64,000 nt of DNA from Homalodisca vitripennis (taxonomy: Eukaryota; Arthropoda; Insecta; Hemiptera; Cicadellidae): positions 120,546,501 through 120,610,500 of the forward strand of contig NC_060215.1 in the NCBI RefSeq assembly GCF_021130785.1. The letters are read 5' to 3'. Made by a program: the position numbers and the translations under genes. The notes under the pieces are model-generated. The model searched no databases. It was not told the DNA's origin and saw only the letters and a list, made by a program, of their open reading frames with translations. Shown piece after piece: positions 1-11,643 of this stretch (position 1 is the first letter of the stretch; the number at the start of each line of letters is the position of its first letter).

Positions 1-488
1 TAAAACCCCCTATCTATTACAAACGATATGGGGTTTAATACAAAAGTTTAACGGCTATCTAAGGTGTAATTATTTTACACTCTAAAGCAGCACCTAAATA
101 TTGATTTTGAGCAACTATGATAGAAGCCTAGGCTGTTTTTATACTGTCACTACCATTTCAAATTGTAAAATGTTTACAATTATAGTTAGAAAGTCCCACG
201 TTGTTTATTTATTCTGCCAATGTTTTTCTAAAGATTTAATTATAGCGTTTATCAAAGTACCTTATATATCCAATTAAATATTCTAGTCAAACACTTGGGT
301 ATAATGGCATTGTTTTAAATTAAATTTCTATTATTTATTAAGCCTTCTAAATAATTATATTATTTGTCGCATTTCTTAGTTTACCAAACGAGCTTACTGA
401 ATTAGTTACATTGTAAAAGGCGTCCCTGGCCCGGTATCGGTGTACGAACATTATTTGTTTCAACGATCATACATATTTTAAAAACTTT
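1..488. other. AT-rich non-coding DNA, nothing recognised
   Basis: No open frame, splice-like exon, tandem repeat or known transposon end was seen here. Confidence 0.5.
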
Positions 489-745
489 TAAGTAATATAT
501 GATCTTAATGTCATTTCAGTATCTTCGTACAATAAAATAACCTGAAAAATCGTAAAGTAGACTTACGTCTTGACCAAATTACGGACAGTTGCAAATATAA
601 ACTGACAACTATTCTGCACAACGTAACGAGCATATACAGGCTGCCAGTTGTGCGATCTACGGGAATTGCTGCAGCTAGCACGTACACACAGAGCTTACAG
701 ACAATTGCGCTCTCTATCTATAAGCGGCTATATGATCTATAAGCA
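489..745 (+). repeat. Dispersed repeat family A, copy 1
   Basis: This segment aligns along its length with 50591-50846 in the same orientation. Shared blocks include taagtaatata at the start, ctgacaactattctgcacaa in the middle, atctacgggaatt and cgctctctatc near the end. The pair is clearly diverged, with many substitutions and small indels, so the family is old. No coding capacity or terminal inverted repeat is visible. It is probably an untyped transposon fragment or SINE body. Confidence 0.75.
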
Positions 746-899
746 GCTGGGTGCTACAGTATATACATTAGCAAAAGTATAAGTATAGATTTTAGAGGAC
801 TCTCTCTCTATCTTTCTACGACATAAGTTTAAGATAGTATACATGTCTAAATAGAACAGCAATGACCTCATAACACTGCAAATAAATTTTTCTCATGGC

Positions 900-1713
900 C
901 TAACTCCCAAAATCTGTGAAAGTATTTGTGCTGTAGGCTAATTCTGTCGCCATAGTGTAGCTGGGACCCAAATAGCAAAACTGGTGTCTACTTGATTCTC
1001 TAGTCAAGAAAGGGACTCTTAAAACTATATGTTGGCTAGCTCTAGTGACTCTATTAATTACTCTAAGATCAAATTGGTAAATAAATTTAGTAATATACAA
1101 GATTACTGAATACTTATACAGTTGCTCAAATTTTAATATATTATTTTCTCTAAAAAGGTAGCTCATTTCGTCCATGCGTTTTACATTGTATGTAGTTCTC
1201 ACAGCATGCCTTTGATTCATAATAACTGATTTTAAACAAGAATTGTAGGCTCCGCCATAATGAATAACTCCAAACCTCATCAGACTTTCAAACCTAGAAA
1301 GATAAACATTCATTAATTGGTCACTTCTTACAAAGCCTGGTACAAAAGTGATACAAAACATAAACCTTTCTTAATTTCAGTGATAAAATATTAATTTGGT
1401 GGTCCCATTTAAGGCTTTTATCTATATAAATGCCTAGATATTTTACATAGTCAACCACCACAATATTAGTGCAAGCACAATTATAAATACACTGGTGCTT
1501 ATGACACATTAAATTAAATTCACGTTGTAAGTGATCGTTAGTGAGGTGATAATCATAAAAACTATACACTTAGACTTAGTAGAATTGATCAAAAGTCGGT
1601 TTGTTGACAGCCATTGAGAGACCTAATTCCATCTTTTCTAATCTTAAGCTGTAGTGATTGCTTATTGTAAGCAGACCACACTAGTGCAGTGTCATCAGCA
1701 TAAGCAAACACAT

Positions 1714-1775
<62 letters not shown>

Positions 1776-1858
1776 AATTCTAACAAGTCATTGATGTATA
1801 CAAGGAACATAATAGGACCTAGGACTCCACCTTGAGCTGTGTCAAAGTACAATTCCAA
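900..1858 (-). pseudogene. Non-LTR retrotransposon reverse transcriptase, 3' part, decayed
   Basis: Three minus-strand frames, broken by frameshifts, follow the usual order of a Jockey/CR1-type reverse transcriptase. At 1858-1589 come QGGVLGP, the INDL segment and FAYADDTALV with the YADD catalytic motif. At 1569-1321 comes VKYLGIYIDKSLKWDHQIN, the LGV/L.W..H block after the palm. At 1361-900 come the thumb and C-terminal domain, with FGVIHYGG and a final QFCYLGPSYTMATELAYST block before the stop. The 5' half (endonuclease and early palm) is missing, as is usual for 5'-truncated insertions. A (TA)n tract sits between the INDL and YADD motifs. It is not the same family as the copies at 6.5, 15 and 51 kb. 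Confidence 0.88.
1718..1773. repeat. (TA)n microsatellite inside the reverse transcriptase
   Basis: About 28 TA dinucleotides, read on the minus strand as an Ile-Tyr run between the INDL and YADD motifs. The surrounding frame stays open through the tract. Confidence 0.95.
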
Positions 1859-2649
<791 letters not shown>

Positions 2650-2819
2650 TGTTGTTTTTCCATAATACTATTTGAACATTTTATATGTAAAGTGTTATCT
2701 TGCTCCTGAAATCTTGAACTATGTTCGAATCATGAGCATTGAAAGTTTCCAACGGAGAACGAGAGACGCTGGAGCAACCGAGAATTCTACACATAAAGTA
2801 GCTGTGATAGCCATGAGAT

Positions 2820-2945
2820 TACCAACTTTAGTTCCAATTCACCTTCGTCTTAGTCATGACTCCAGATCCCAGGAGTCAAATCTGTAACAGCGTAAGATCC
2901 CAGGCGCTGTAATAAGGGGTAGGCGAATTGGAGCTACATGGTGTA
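2820..2945. repeat. Dispersed fold-back repeat B, copy 1
   Basis: From catgactccaga at 2855 to aattggagcta at 2935 this matches 63660-63738 in the same orientation, with substitutions and a short length difference. Near the left side the sequence agttccaattcacc (about 2829-2842) is complementary to the right-side ggcgaattggagct (2921-2934), so the copy can fold into an imperfect hairpin. This resembles a MITE or the end of a DNA transposon. No transposase is visible. Confidence 0.6.
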
Positions 2946-3628
2946 TACCGCAGTCATCGTGCTAAACCCTCAAAAAGATCCATTTATACGTGTTAGTGTT
3001 AACAGCCTATAAAAATATAATGTATAAACTCTAAATACGAATCGTCAAGTTGAATACTTTAAATCAATTTTATGAATTGGAGCATATATACCAAATAAAC
3101 AGATTTTGAGACCAAATAAACTGAACCAGGCTTCGAACTAAAGACCATTTAGTTTTTAAATATTTTATTCATTGTTTAGAGTAAAAAATAATTTATTTAT
3201 GTTGTATCATAAATTATGTGTAAACACATAGTAAATTTAGGTTTATAAATAATAAAATGTTCTGTAACCACGATTAATATTACGAGTTTGAAATTTTAAT
3301 TGTATTCATACACGTAAAAACTAGTGATATTTGGCCTGGTAGTTCTTTAGCAGGTTAAATTCAGTCACAGTCTAGAAAATCCAGAATTCCGTTGGACAAC
3401 CCTGGTGCAGTGTAATATATAGTCTCTAATTTTCGTGTTATTAAAATCATTCCCTTTTTTAATACTTGCATTTGTGCAAGTTACTTGATTACATTATTAA
3501 TCCTCTATTTTATATCTAACATTATATTGAAATAAATCATCAAAACATTGACTCAAACCATGCAGGTTGTCCTAAGACAAATTATACTACAGCATTAGTC
3601 AAAAATCAAATATAACAATAATGTAATA

Positions 3629-4315
3629 CAGTACAACCCCGATAAGTCGGCCCCCGTTAACCCGGAAGTCCGGCTAACCCGGACAGATTTTCAATAAAAA
3701 AATTAAAAAATCAGACAAACATTTCAATAATAAAAACGTAATATGTTTGAGTGGTATAGTATTCGTGAATCTATTTTGCATCAGTATTTGATGGGACTGT
3801 AAGACAGTGAGTGTGTGACTCATGGCACACGGAGGCCGAGTGGCGGTCATTGTCCCGGATTCTCGGAAACAATAACAGACGCGTATTTCCCTAAATCCTC
3901 TCCCACGCTACCGCCACGCCTGGCCCCTCAGTACCGTTCCTACCTCGCTCTGGAGGTCATGGAGATGCAGTGACCAAACTAAACGAACTAATGGTTTATT
4001 TCGAGCGGCAGGCACAAACATCGCCGGCTGAATTGCTTATGTTGAAGAGACTGCGGGATCGCACAGCACGCAAGCGGCAGACGACATTGGCACAACCAAA
4101 GCTGACTGAGTTTTTTACCAGGAAATGAACAGTTATAAATGTACTGTAAGGATTAATAATAATTAAATGTGCATATGTTTGATGTTTTTACAATTAATTA
4201 TAATGGGGTTTATCTATAAGTATACCGTATTTTATTAATTCTTCGGCTAACCCGGATTTTCGTTAACCCGGATCGACCGCGGTCCCGATTAATCCGACTT
4301 ATCGAGGTTCCACTG
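3629..4315. mobile_element. Tigger/pogo-type DNA transposon, internally deleted, complete at both ends
   Basis: Left end CAGTACAACCCCGATAAGTC and right end (reverse complement) CAGTGGAACCTCGATAAGTC are terminal inverted repeats, followed on each side by subterminal repeats of CCCGGTTAACCC type (gttaacccgg, ggctaacccgg). Both sides are flanked by TA (3627-3628 and 4316-4317), the target duplication expected for the Tc1/mariner/pogo superfamily. At 687 bp it is far shorter than an autonomous Tigger element (over 2 kb), so most of the transposase is deleted. It is non-autonomous and dead by itself, but its ends look well kept. Confidence 0.93.
3901..4128 (+). pseudogene. Tigger-type transposase, C-terminal remnant
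   Basis: Inside the transposon a + strand frame is open up to a TGA at 4126-4128. The last 55 codons from 3964 include KLNELMVYFERQ, LLMLKRLRDRTARKRQTTL and the ending KLTEFFTRK. A short Gln/Thr-rich tail closing in a T-x-FF motif is typical for C-termini of Tigger/pogo transposases, where the tail can act as a PCNA-binding (PIP-like) motif. The helix-turn-helix and DDD catalytic parts are absent. The frame upstream of 3964 is open but I cannot match it. Confidence 0.75.
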
Positions 4316-4712
4316 TATACCCTAAAGTTTCTTTTCTGGGTGGTTTATATCCTCCAGTTGAACCTACTTTGGGTATAGCAAAAACCGACCTGTGACCTAT
4401 ATCTGAGCAAACCCTATGGGTATCCCTATGAATGTAAGGGAGTATTTTGCCGATGACTATTGCTAGGGACGTCATATAGAATTAAAATTCATGTCGTTGC
4501 GTTTCTATTTACAATTACATGTCACAAGAGAGAGGTTGCAATTTGGAAAGTTTAAGTTAACCCCAGTCTACCTGTCCTTTAAAATGGGAGGGGGAGTTTT
4601 TGTATCCTAAAAAATCAATAACATTATTTTAATAAGTATTATGAATATTGTACATCGATATGTTAATTTGTTTGGAATATATACATATGTATTAGGACTT
4701 ATATATCCTATT

Positions 4713-4732
4713 ATATACACATATATATATAT

Positions 4733-4774
<42 letters not shown>
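4713..4774. repeat. (TA)n/(CA)n microsatellite
   Basis: Mixed TA and CA dinucleotides. The flanking 4316-4712 and 4775-5182 are AT-rich with nothing recognised. Confidence 0.9.
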
Positions 4775-4778
<4 letters not shown>

Positions 4779-5220
4779 TAGGTGGACAATATTCATTATA
4801 TTGTCCATTTCAAGTTATAGATGAAGTCTATGGCGAAATTAATTTGAAACTGGAGCGATCAAACTTTACTCTATCAGCAAATTAGAGACATAGTTAATTT
4901 AAAACAGTCTTTGACATAGTTATATATAAAATAAAGAGTGATACAGTGAGGGTTTTCATAACTTTATTTTGAACATATATTTTAAGTTTTATTATTAATG
5001 AAACTAAAGTTATGCATTAATAATTTTTCCTAATTTACGTAACACAAAATGGCCAACAACTATCATGACCAATCCTTTAATACAAGAGAGACTACAACAG
5101 TTAAAATAAATATAATTTCTACAGTTTTAATATTTATTTTCACTTGTTAATTTTAAGCTATTATAAAAACAGCTAATTTCAATCATTTTAATACCGTATT
5201 AAAACAATCCCTACGTTTAA

Positions 5221-5832
5221 GTTCGGTAGTGACGTTATGTGTAACGCTGGACGGCCCAGCCGTGGACACACAGAGAATAAGTTCGGTAGTGAAGTCATGT
5301 GTAACGCTGGACGGCCCAGCCGTGGACACACAGATAATAAGTTCGGTAGTGAAGTCATGTGTAACGCTGGACGGCCCAGCCGTGGACACACAGAGAAGTG
5401 TAAGTTCGGTAGTGACGTCATGTGTAACGCTGACCGGCACTGCCGTGGACACGCAGAGAATAAGTTCGGTAGTGAAGTCATGTGTAACGCTGGACGGCCC
5501 AGCCGTGGACACACAGATAATAAGTTCGGTAGTGAAGTCATGTGTAACGCTGGATGGCCCAGCCGTGGACACACAGAGAAGTGTAAGTTCGTTAGTGACG
5601 TCATGTGTAACGCTGGACGGCCCAGCCGTGGACACACAGAGAATAAGTTCGGTAGTGAAGTCATGTGTAACGCTGGACGGCCCAGCCGTGGACACACAGA
5701 TAATAAGTTCGGTAGTGAAGTCATGTGTAACGCTGGACGGCCCAGCCGTGGACACACAGAGAAGTGTAAGTTCGGTAGTGACGTCATGTGTAACGCTGGC
5801 CGGCACTACCGTGGTCACGCAGAGAAGTGTAA
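5221..5832. repeat. Satellite array: ten ~60-bp units in a 183-bp higher-order pattern
   Basis: Ten head-to-tail units begin with gttcggtagtga. They occur in three types by their ending: gagaataa (60 bp), gataataa (60 bp) and gagaagtgtaa (63 bp). The order is 60-60-63, three times, with an extra 63-bp unit last, so the higher-order period is 183 bp. Unit starts are about 5221, 5281, 5341, 5404, 5464, 5524, 5587, 5647, 5707 and 5770. Every unit length is a multiple of three, which keeps several frames open for 199-223 codons on both strands. The first unit of each higher-order set after the first carries the palindrome TGACGTCA. I treat the long frames as by-products of the period. Confidence 0.95.
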
Positions 5833-6470
5833 GTAGAGCGAAGGCTACGAACATAATGTTGACAGTCGTACCTCAATTGTGGTGTCGAGTAAACTGACGA
5901 AAGGGAGATGTTAAAATTATATCATATCAGTTTCCAGATATCACTGAGTAACTGATTATACTGTTCTTTAAATATTACTGAGGCAAAGCATAAAATCTAC
6001 TTTATTCTAAAATAGCTAAGGGCCAGAAATTTTGAAAATATGATTATCATTAATGTATTTAAGTAAGACTCGTGATTCATACAATTGTACATTTTGTGCA
6101 CGTACATGCTATCTAATAAAATAAAATAGTTTATTTGCAGTTAAAAATACACATTGCATAACAAACGTCAATTTCCATAACTAAAAATTAATTTTATTTA
6201 TCCCACATCATGGCCACGTTCAAACTTCCAAACTTCAAACCCCATTCATTACATGTTTATTACGCCCGCTTTTGGCGCTGGAGTAGGTTCCCTCATCGCG
6301 TGGTCTCCCAGTTGAATGTCAGAAACTCATCAAAACTGTCAAAATCGTTCGGCGCCAGGCAGAGGTTGATACGAGTTTATAACACATTGGGCGTTGAGGC
6401 ATTTTTAATTGGGTTTGGCAATCTGTTTATAAAATAAACTTCTGTCTGCAAAGGTGGAATGAAACCTCCA
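5833..6470. other. Intergenic DNA with possible non-LTR 3' tail
   Basis: aataaaataaaatag at about 6116-6130 could be the pentanucleotide tail of a minus-strand retrotransposon. A 75-codon + frame at 6210-6437 is basic and aromatic-rich, matches nothing I know, and lies in a GC-richer stretch. I do not call it a gene. Confidence 0.35.
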
Positions 6471-6535
6471 CGGCGGTTTATGAAACCGCCTTCTGCCGGT
6501 TTATGAAGACGGTTGTTCATAAACCGCCGTTTTTT
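6471..6535. other. 14-bp perfect stem-loop followed by T6
   Basis: cggcggtttatgaa (6471-6484) is perfectly complementary to ttcataaaccgccg (6516-6529), with a 31-base loop, and TTTTTT follows at 6530-6535. The loop repeats the theme (gccggtttatgaagac). The structure sits directly beside the 3' truncation of the retrotransposon at 6547. Confidence 0.7.
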
Positions 6536-6594
6536 GCATTCTCTGAACCATAGTTATCTCTGCCCCTTGCCTCATATTCATGTATGTCTCGTCC

Positions 6595-9106
6595 TCAGGT
6601 TAGGGCACATTTAGACAAACAATATAAGGTTGTTTCTAAGATGTAGATACATGGCAAAGTCAACAGTTGCAAATTTTTAAACGCTGTCCAGTACGACTCT
6701 CTGAATTTCAAATTAGCGATAATGCGAATTGCTTTTCTTGTAATTTGAAAACTCTCATAATATGGTTCTTTGCACAAGCTCACAAAACAATTCCATACGA
6801 AAGGTGTGGATAAATTAAGCCGTAGTACGCCGTAATCTGTACCTGATTCGGGCAATATTTGCCAAACATCTTAAGACATAAACTCCTAAGGATAATTTTG
6901 GTAAAAACATGATCAGTATGATTTTTTCCTTGTCCACCCTCGATCAAGGTGTATTCCAAGGAAGTTTGAGGAATAGACTTACTCCAATAATGTATCTGCA
7001 ACCATAATAGATAGACGTCTTTCAATGTCTGTAGAGCGCATTGAAAAGTTTAGGAAATTTGATTTTGATGAGTTTATTTAAAGATTTAGTCTATTGAAAT
7101 GGTGGAAACTGTTGTTATGGTTAACAAAGGCCTATATTAATAAATTTTGTTTTGTGCTTCCTCTAAAACAGAGTCGTGTCATCTGCGTACTACATAAGCT
7201 TTCCATGCATGATAGCGATGATGCATTGTCATTAAAATATATTAGGAAAAGAGTTGGACTGATTATTGATCCCTAGGGAACTCCATAGCTCAGTGCAGTA
7301 CGTTTTAAAATTTTGACGACCTGTGTTATATGGTTTAGGAATGACCTAATCCATGGAAGTGGCACGCATCGAATGCCGTGGGATTCTAATATGTAAAGCA
7401 GTGTTTTGTGGTCAAGACAGTCAAATGCTTTAAAAAAGGTAAAGAAATGCATGTAATGTGTGATAATGGCCTTCAATTACCTGTACAACCATATCGATAA
7501 GATTCACTAAAGCTTCAATTGTCGACTTTCTCTTTCTGAAACCAATTGGTCTTCTAATAGCTGGTTGTGCTTTGTTCAAAAATGTAGCATTCTTAAAAAA
7601 AGGGTTTTCGAAAATTTTGCTCAATACAGGCAAAATAGAGACAGGCCAATATTTATTTACTAAATTGGAGTTATCTTTCTTATACATTGATGCAATTTTG
7701 CTACTTTTAGGAGAGAGGGAAAGACTCCTGCTTGAAAGATAGATTAACTAATTTGGTCAGTTATTTTGAGCATTTTTATAAGCCACATTGACATCAAATT
7801 ACTGTCATTAGAATTTTGTTTGGATGTTTTAGAATTATTTTATAAATAATACATATTAATCTTTTATTAATACAGGAGGCAGCGCCAACGAGGTTGCTAG
7901 GATCTGTCTACATCTGGGGGTTCCTTGTGGAAGTGACGAACGAGGTTCTCGCCCACCAGCAACAGATGCAAAAAATCTATTAAACTTGCTAGCGAATTCT
8001 GAGGCATCACTCACAAGTCTATCCCCTATTTTGACATTTATTTCATTATTATTGCAACTTTTGTTGCTTATAAAATCCCAGACAGTTTTGGAAATATTTT
8101 TGGAAAAAAGTAATTTAGAACCATAATATGCTTTCGCAGCAATGATCACTTTTTTATAAGTTATTTTGTAAACTCGACAAAAGGCTTGAATGACAATTTC
8201 TAAAAAAAAAAGTTTTCCCTTGAAACAAGGATAAATGTTGTAATCCAAGTATTGTTTGTCTTTTTTGCACAAATTTTAACAGATTTAGTAGGACAGCAAG
8301 TATTGAAATAGAAGTTTAAGTATTCATTAAAAGTTTTAAACTGGTATTCTACCGGTTGTGTCTGATTTAGAAAATCCCCTTCCTTTGGAAAGGGAGGAAT
8401 TGATGAGAGCAATATATTCTGGCCTTGTGTCTCTTATTGTTTTTATTATTTTCAGATCCTCTTTGATTTTTTTGTTTACCTCTGATCGTAGCCTCTTGGC
8501 CATAGTGGTCAGAGATTGATGTATTTACGACAGTCACTGCGACATCAGAGATATTAGTAATAATATTGTTAGTAGGCGATTTTGTGTTAGCAAGTACTCT
8601 CGTTGGAGATTTCCTTAACAATTCATGAAAAAATTACCTTAGTAAATCGATTGAACGCTTGGTAGATGGGTGATTGCTGTTTATTGCATCAATATTAAAA
8701 TCGCCCATCATAGTGTAATTTAATTTTTTACCCAGGTCCTTTTGTGAAACTTCCAAATTATAAAATAAAACGTCTTCATTTCTTCCAGGAGACCTGTATA
8801 TGCCTATAACTACTAATTTTGATTTCTTTGTTTCAAGTTTGACCCCGACTGCTTCAACCTTTTTTCAGACATTTATTTGATTTTAAAATTTGTGAAGATA
8901 CAATTTTGTTTCATGGAAAATGCACCACCGTGTACCTTGGAGATCTGTCTGCAATAAGCGATTGCCAATTTATAATTTTGAATTTGGGACAGACCAATAT
9001 TTTTGCTGTGGAAACCCTTCTCGGTTACAACGAGAATATCTGTTTTCAGGTCTTTAGCCATATTTTGAAGTTTTACCATAAGTTTTTCCATTATTTTAGT
9101 TGCTAA
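6595..9106 (-). pseudogene. Retrotransposon ORF2: APE-type endonuclease and reverse transcriptase, decayed
   Basis: Endonuclease: DLKTDILVVTEKGFHSKN (9091-8980), then SPTRV, NNIITNI and [12 protein letters not shown] with the SDH active-site motif (8621-8500). Linker: KKVIIAAKAYYGSK, SKTVWDFISN and FNRFFASVA (8170-7960). RT: NKYWPVSILPVLSKIFE and GFRKRKSTIEALVNLID (7660-7500), FFKAFDCLDHKTLLYILESH (motif A region, 7430-7370), LSYGVP then GSIISPTLFLIYFND (motif B region, 7290-7230), a frameshifted YADDTTL at about 7190-7172, AYYGLIYPHLSYGIVL (6850-6780) and RKAIRIIANLKFRES (6750-6690). Every block is in the right order but spread over all three frames. Confidence 0.9.
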
Positions 9107-9335
9107 TTAGGCATTTTTATGAAGCGGTCGTAATGAATCATTGTATATTTGTTGTTTGCACCGATTTAAATTGGCTAACTTAGTCCTTTTCCGAAAAGTG
9201 GGCTCTCTTAAAAAAGCCGATTGCGAGTCAGTCTATCGTATAATTGGCTATGTCTTCTCGAAGGGTTCTGTGGCACCAGCAAGACTCTCGACTCCGGATA
9301 GTATCGAAGCAGCTTGACCTACGTTAACTCCCGTG

Positions 9336-10460
9336 TCACGCGGCTGCAGCAGATTCGGACTTATCGGCACAGTCCAGCACAGGGTATTTCCTCACAGCTC
9401 CAGCGTACGAAATGGGCTGGAGTCTTCTAGAGCACTGGTGCTGAGGAGTGACAGCAGCTGTGTCCTGGCTAATGGTGGGAGAGGAGGTGACTGTTGGAAT
9501 CGCCATGTCTGATGTACCAGCTGCCTTGAGAGGACTGTCCGATGCAACCCTTACAATCATTCCAGTTAGCAGCCGCTTGCCCCTCATTGTCAGATGTGAC
9601 CGTGCCTCGTGCAGAACTTTCGGCCGATTCCCCCCAAATTTAGCACTCTAGCATATGGGGCAGCCAGTTCCTCGATGTAAGATTTCACGAGGGCGGTCTC
9701 ATCGTGGACAGGAAGGTCTGGGTAAAGATAATAGCGGTGCGGCAGGGTGTCTACGACGAACTTGGCATCGGCTTGCCGGGCTGCTATAAATCCTTCTAGG
9801 TTACGGTTTATATAATTCTCTGCGCACCGACTGCCAAATCATTTGTGCCGGCAATCAGCACCTCACAGCGAGGTCCAGGTCCAGGGGATGACGGGTTCAG
9901 CTTGATGATGTCCAGCAGTCGGGCACCAGGCATGCACACGCCGCCAATCGAGGTCGCAGAGTCGGTCAACTCGCGCGCAAGTCCCATTATATGCCGGGTG
10001 TGACTGTCGCCACTGACAATAATTGTGTTACTGTGGGGAATGGATGTTTTAAAGTAATTTTTTAAAGTTTTTAATTTTGTGTATTCATTCACTTCTATAT
10101 TATTTAGTTATTATTTTAGTCACATTTTCTCCGGTTGATTTGTGGGCTGGTAGACTTGTTAATTTAGTTTGGTGATAACAATGACGATTTCTTTTAAATA
10201 GTCCTTTATTTTAACATATGGCCACATCTGAGAACATCTAGACACCATGCACTCACAAGTATGCAGTTATTTTTGATGCACTGGTTTCTTCTAATACTTC
10301 TATCGTGGTTTTAAATTTACTTAGAAGCTCAGTACTGTCTGAACACCTGCACACCACAGTAGAAGCAGTTTTTTGTGACAGGTCGCACTGTACACCAAAG
10401 TCTACCGAGGCAGACTCGGAATCCAACTCTCGATAAAAATAACTATCTACGTAGAAAAAT
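9336..10460 (-). pseudogene. Retrotransposon ORF1 with SGNH hydrolase/esterase-like domain
   Basis: Near 10450-10240 the peptide FGVQCDLS and KTTIEVLEE match the + copy at 51867-51990 ([17 protein letters not shown]). From 10092 downward come VSGDSHTRHIMGLARELTD, CMPGARLLDII and VLIAGTNDLAVG. GDSH is the block-I serine motif and G-N-D the block-III motif of SGNH hydrolases. A frameshifted continuation at about 9780-9560 reads FVVDTLPHRYYLYPDLPV, ARVLNLGGIGRKFCTRHG and, after a break, MRGKRLLTGMIV; CTRHG.H is where the catalytic block-V His is expected. In known families this ORF1 esterase has been proposed to help ribonucleoprotein or membrane association. Stops and frameshifts make it a pseudogene. 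Confidence 0.82.
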
Positions 10461-11643
10461 AACTACCACAGGCACAGATTATTTTCCTACGTTATAGTTT
10501 GCTATGATATCAATAATTACAAACTAAATTAACACTTTATTTTCAAACAAAACTTAAATTTTTCTTAACCGGTTTCTTTGGTTTATTATATTTCTGAACG
10601 TATTATACAACTTTACAACCGACCAAAGATATGTGTTTCAGTTATAAATACTGAAGAGAACTTAGTTGAACGTTGTTCTACACAATTATAAATCATTAGG
10701 GAAACACTTTAATATTAGTAAATTTTTCCACATTACAATTCACCTAGTACGCATTAATAACCTATAAAATGTCTGTTGTATTAATTTTTCATCTATACTA
10801 GATCTCATAAAGTATTAATTTCCCTCTTCACGGTAAGGGATGTGAAGACTAAGAAGGTAACATATTTTCTAGATTAATGTTTTAATCTCGATGTATGATA
10901 AACCTCATGTGTAACATGCTACGATGTAGTTAGTACTCACAATAAAAAAAATATGTATGGTCATAATTCTTACAGAAATAATAAAATTTAAACTTATTCG
11001 TATCGATGATTTTTAATATACACTGATCTTCAACGGTGCAAAATCGTGTGCATGCTTATATTTCTTTCAACGAAAATATTTTGATTTTAGGTCCAAAAAT
11101 GAAGTTTTGAGTTTTGTTCCACACGATAAATCATAGATTATTAATTACGCCTGTCCACTACACTACCCGATTCGTATAATCTTGCCATAGACTTCAGCTT
11201 AATTTGATAATACAGTAGGTAGTATACCGTATAGGATATATATTACACACATATATTTTATAACAAACAACCAGGGATGAAATAATTAAAACTTTGTTCA
11301 TATAAGGATTTTAAATTCCAAATTGAAAAGTAAGTTCTAAATCTATTAAAGTTCAGAGGATTTCTCAGTACTCTTTAACATTTTCTTAAACATGTAACCT
11401 GTAGATTCATTGTTATTTCCTTACTGTTGCTCCTACTTGCACTGCTGACATATTTCAAATCAAGGCTTCTTTAGACTTTTAATTCGGAAATTTACATGAG
11501 AATAATTTTTCATTATTTGACAAAATTTGAAGGATTTTAGGTTACTCAGATTTATGTATTTATTAAGCAGTATTGGATTTTATATGACTCGCATACCATT
11601 TATTTCCCTCGTCGTTTTTACCAGTGGTACAGTTACTCACCTT
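10461..11643. other. AT-rich DNA, nothing recognised
   Basis: No exon-like, repeat or transposon signal seen. It may include the 5' UTR of the minus-strand element ending near 10460. Confidence 0.4.

Larger units (their letters stand above)
6547..10460 (-). mobile_element. Nearly full-length decayed non-LTR retrotransposon with SGNH-type ORF1
   Basis: Read on the minus strand this has, in order, a coiled-coil-like ORF1 N-terminus (about 10450-10200), an SGNH hydrolase-like domain (10092-9560), an APE-type endonuclease (9106-8500), a linker and a reverse transcriptase (8300-6595). The same order and similar peptides occur on the + strand at 51118-55345, so both belong to one family. The 3' end is cut at about 6547: the + copy continues another ~400 bp with the last RT block and a tail. 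Many stops and frameshifts show that this is an old insertion. Domain order fits the CR1/Jockey group of non-LTR elements, some of which carry an esterase in ORF1. Confidence 0.9.

Noticed and set aside
5188..5836. Four 199-223-codon overlapping ORFs at 5.2-5.9 kb as protein genes
   Set aside because: They are open because every satellite unit is a multiple of three. All strands and frames show the same periodic peptide, as expected for non-coding tandem repeats. Kept only as a finding because of the signal-like start.
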